A program made the translations under genes and the position numbers. DNA of 64,000 bases from NCBI GenBank assembly GCA_019637635.1, contig JAHBVI010000022.1:1-64000 (forward strand), read 5' to 3'. This DNA is from Anaerolineae bacterium. Its GTDB lineage: Bacteria > Chloroflexota > Anaerolineae > Promineifilales > Promineifilaceae. Shown in pieces: positions 63,844 through 64,000 of this stretch (positions within the stretch are counted from its first letter, which is position 1; each line of letters starts with the position of its first letter). The notes beneath the pieces are model-generated. The model had not been told where the DNA came from. It saw only the letters and a list, made by a program, of their open reading frames with translations, and ran no database searches.

Positions 63844-64000
63844 CTAAAGATAAAACGTCATCCGCTGCAACTGCACCACCGGGTCGCTGTAGCTTACGTG
63901 AACGCCCTCAGGCACATTCAAATGAATCGGCGCATAGCTGAGAATGGCTGTTACCCCGGCGGCTACCAGCCGGTCCGTAATGTCTTGGGCGGCGCTGGCA
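63844..64000 (-). CDS. rex: Redox-sensing repressor Rex, C-terminal part
   Basis: Only the last 52 codons are in the window; the gene continues past 64000. The sequence [20 protein letters not shown], then [20 protein letters not shown] and LQRMTFYL, matches the C-terminal end of Rex (the ...GI..I.NFAP..L.VP..V.V..VDL...L..L.F pattern). Rex represses respiratory and fermentative genes in response to NADH/NAD+. Confidence 0.8.
   Translation of the reverse strand, partial: ASAAQDITDRLVAAGVTAILSYAPIHLNVPEGVHVSYSDPVVQLQRMTFYL

Overview
The window looks like a chromosome segment of an uncultured filamentous Chloroflexota bacterium (Anaerolineae-like, close to the Promineifilum group). This is inferred from gene content and style: F420 biosynthesis (CofD), an archaeal-type AcnX plus UbiD pair, paired giant GT39 membrane proteins, band-7 protein operons, about 57% G+C by eye, gaps filled with 7-bp tandem repeats, and a very high density of the palindrome ACGGCCGT. 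No rRNA marker is present, so the taxonomy is an inference.

Layout. 1-2.1 kb: an AT-rich minus-strand island with a coiled-coil protein (cut by the window edge) and a Fic AMP-transferase. 2.36-15.2 kb: a plus-strand siphophage-like structural cluster (scaffold, capsid cement, major capsid, connectors, tail terminator, tail tube, a frameshifted tail chaperone, tape measure, distal tail and fibre-like proteins, a holin-like protein, a small HTH protein). It ends next to tRNA-Val(GAC). Terminase, portal, integrase and lysin genes are not in the window. 15.5-19.3 kb: an operon of two band-7/SPFH membrane proteins and a partner. 19.3-26.1 kb: PfkB-type kinase, CTP-dependent polyprenol/phytol-kinase-like protein, Pcm, an RHH/PIN toxin-antitoxin pair, UvrC, an internally deleted DUF3267 gene and an alpha/beta hydrolase. 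26.2-34 kb: PII-like protein with a CPA2 antiporter, fused AcnX, MscS channel, HigBA, UbiD decarboxylase, AbrB/PIN pair. 34.2-40.8 kb: UspA, then an acetyl-CoA synthetase-E1alpha-E1beta-E2-ACP operon. 41-42.7 kb: AAA ATPase plus TOPRIM two-gene unit, a candidate defence system. 42.7-47.4 kb: RarA/MgsA fused to a methyltransferase-like domain, M20 amidohydrolase, CofD. 47.6-52.6 kb: histidine kinase with a C-terminal extracellular SH3 domain, its response regulator, a lipoprotein, a membrane protein and a hydrolase. 52.7-57.7 kb: two GT39-like glycosyltransferases. 58.1-63.8 kb: atpA-atpG-atpD-atpC-mreB. The last 157 bases are the C-terminus of Rex.

How the genes work together. AcnX (phosphomevalonate dehydratase-like) and UbiD (anhydromevalonate-phosphate decarboxylase-like) could supply the two signature steps of the archaeal mevalonate pathway. 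The E1/E2/ACP operon could produce acetyl units, or pass an acyl group to the ACP. HK and receiver form a two-component pair. The F1 genes alpha-gamma-beta-epsilon are grouped without delta or Fo.

The most striking non-gene features are the ACGGCCGT palindrome, locus-specific inverted arrays of 7-bp repeats in most gaps (some captured inside proteins), a three-copy inverted-repeat family with a constant 30-nt spacer, and a -1 frameshift site (A9) in the loop of a perfect 8-bp hairpin.
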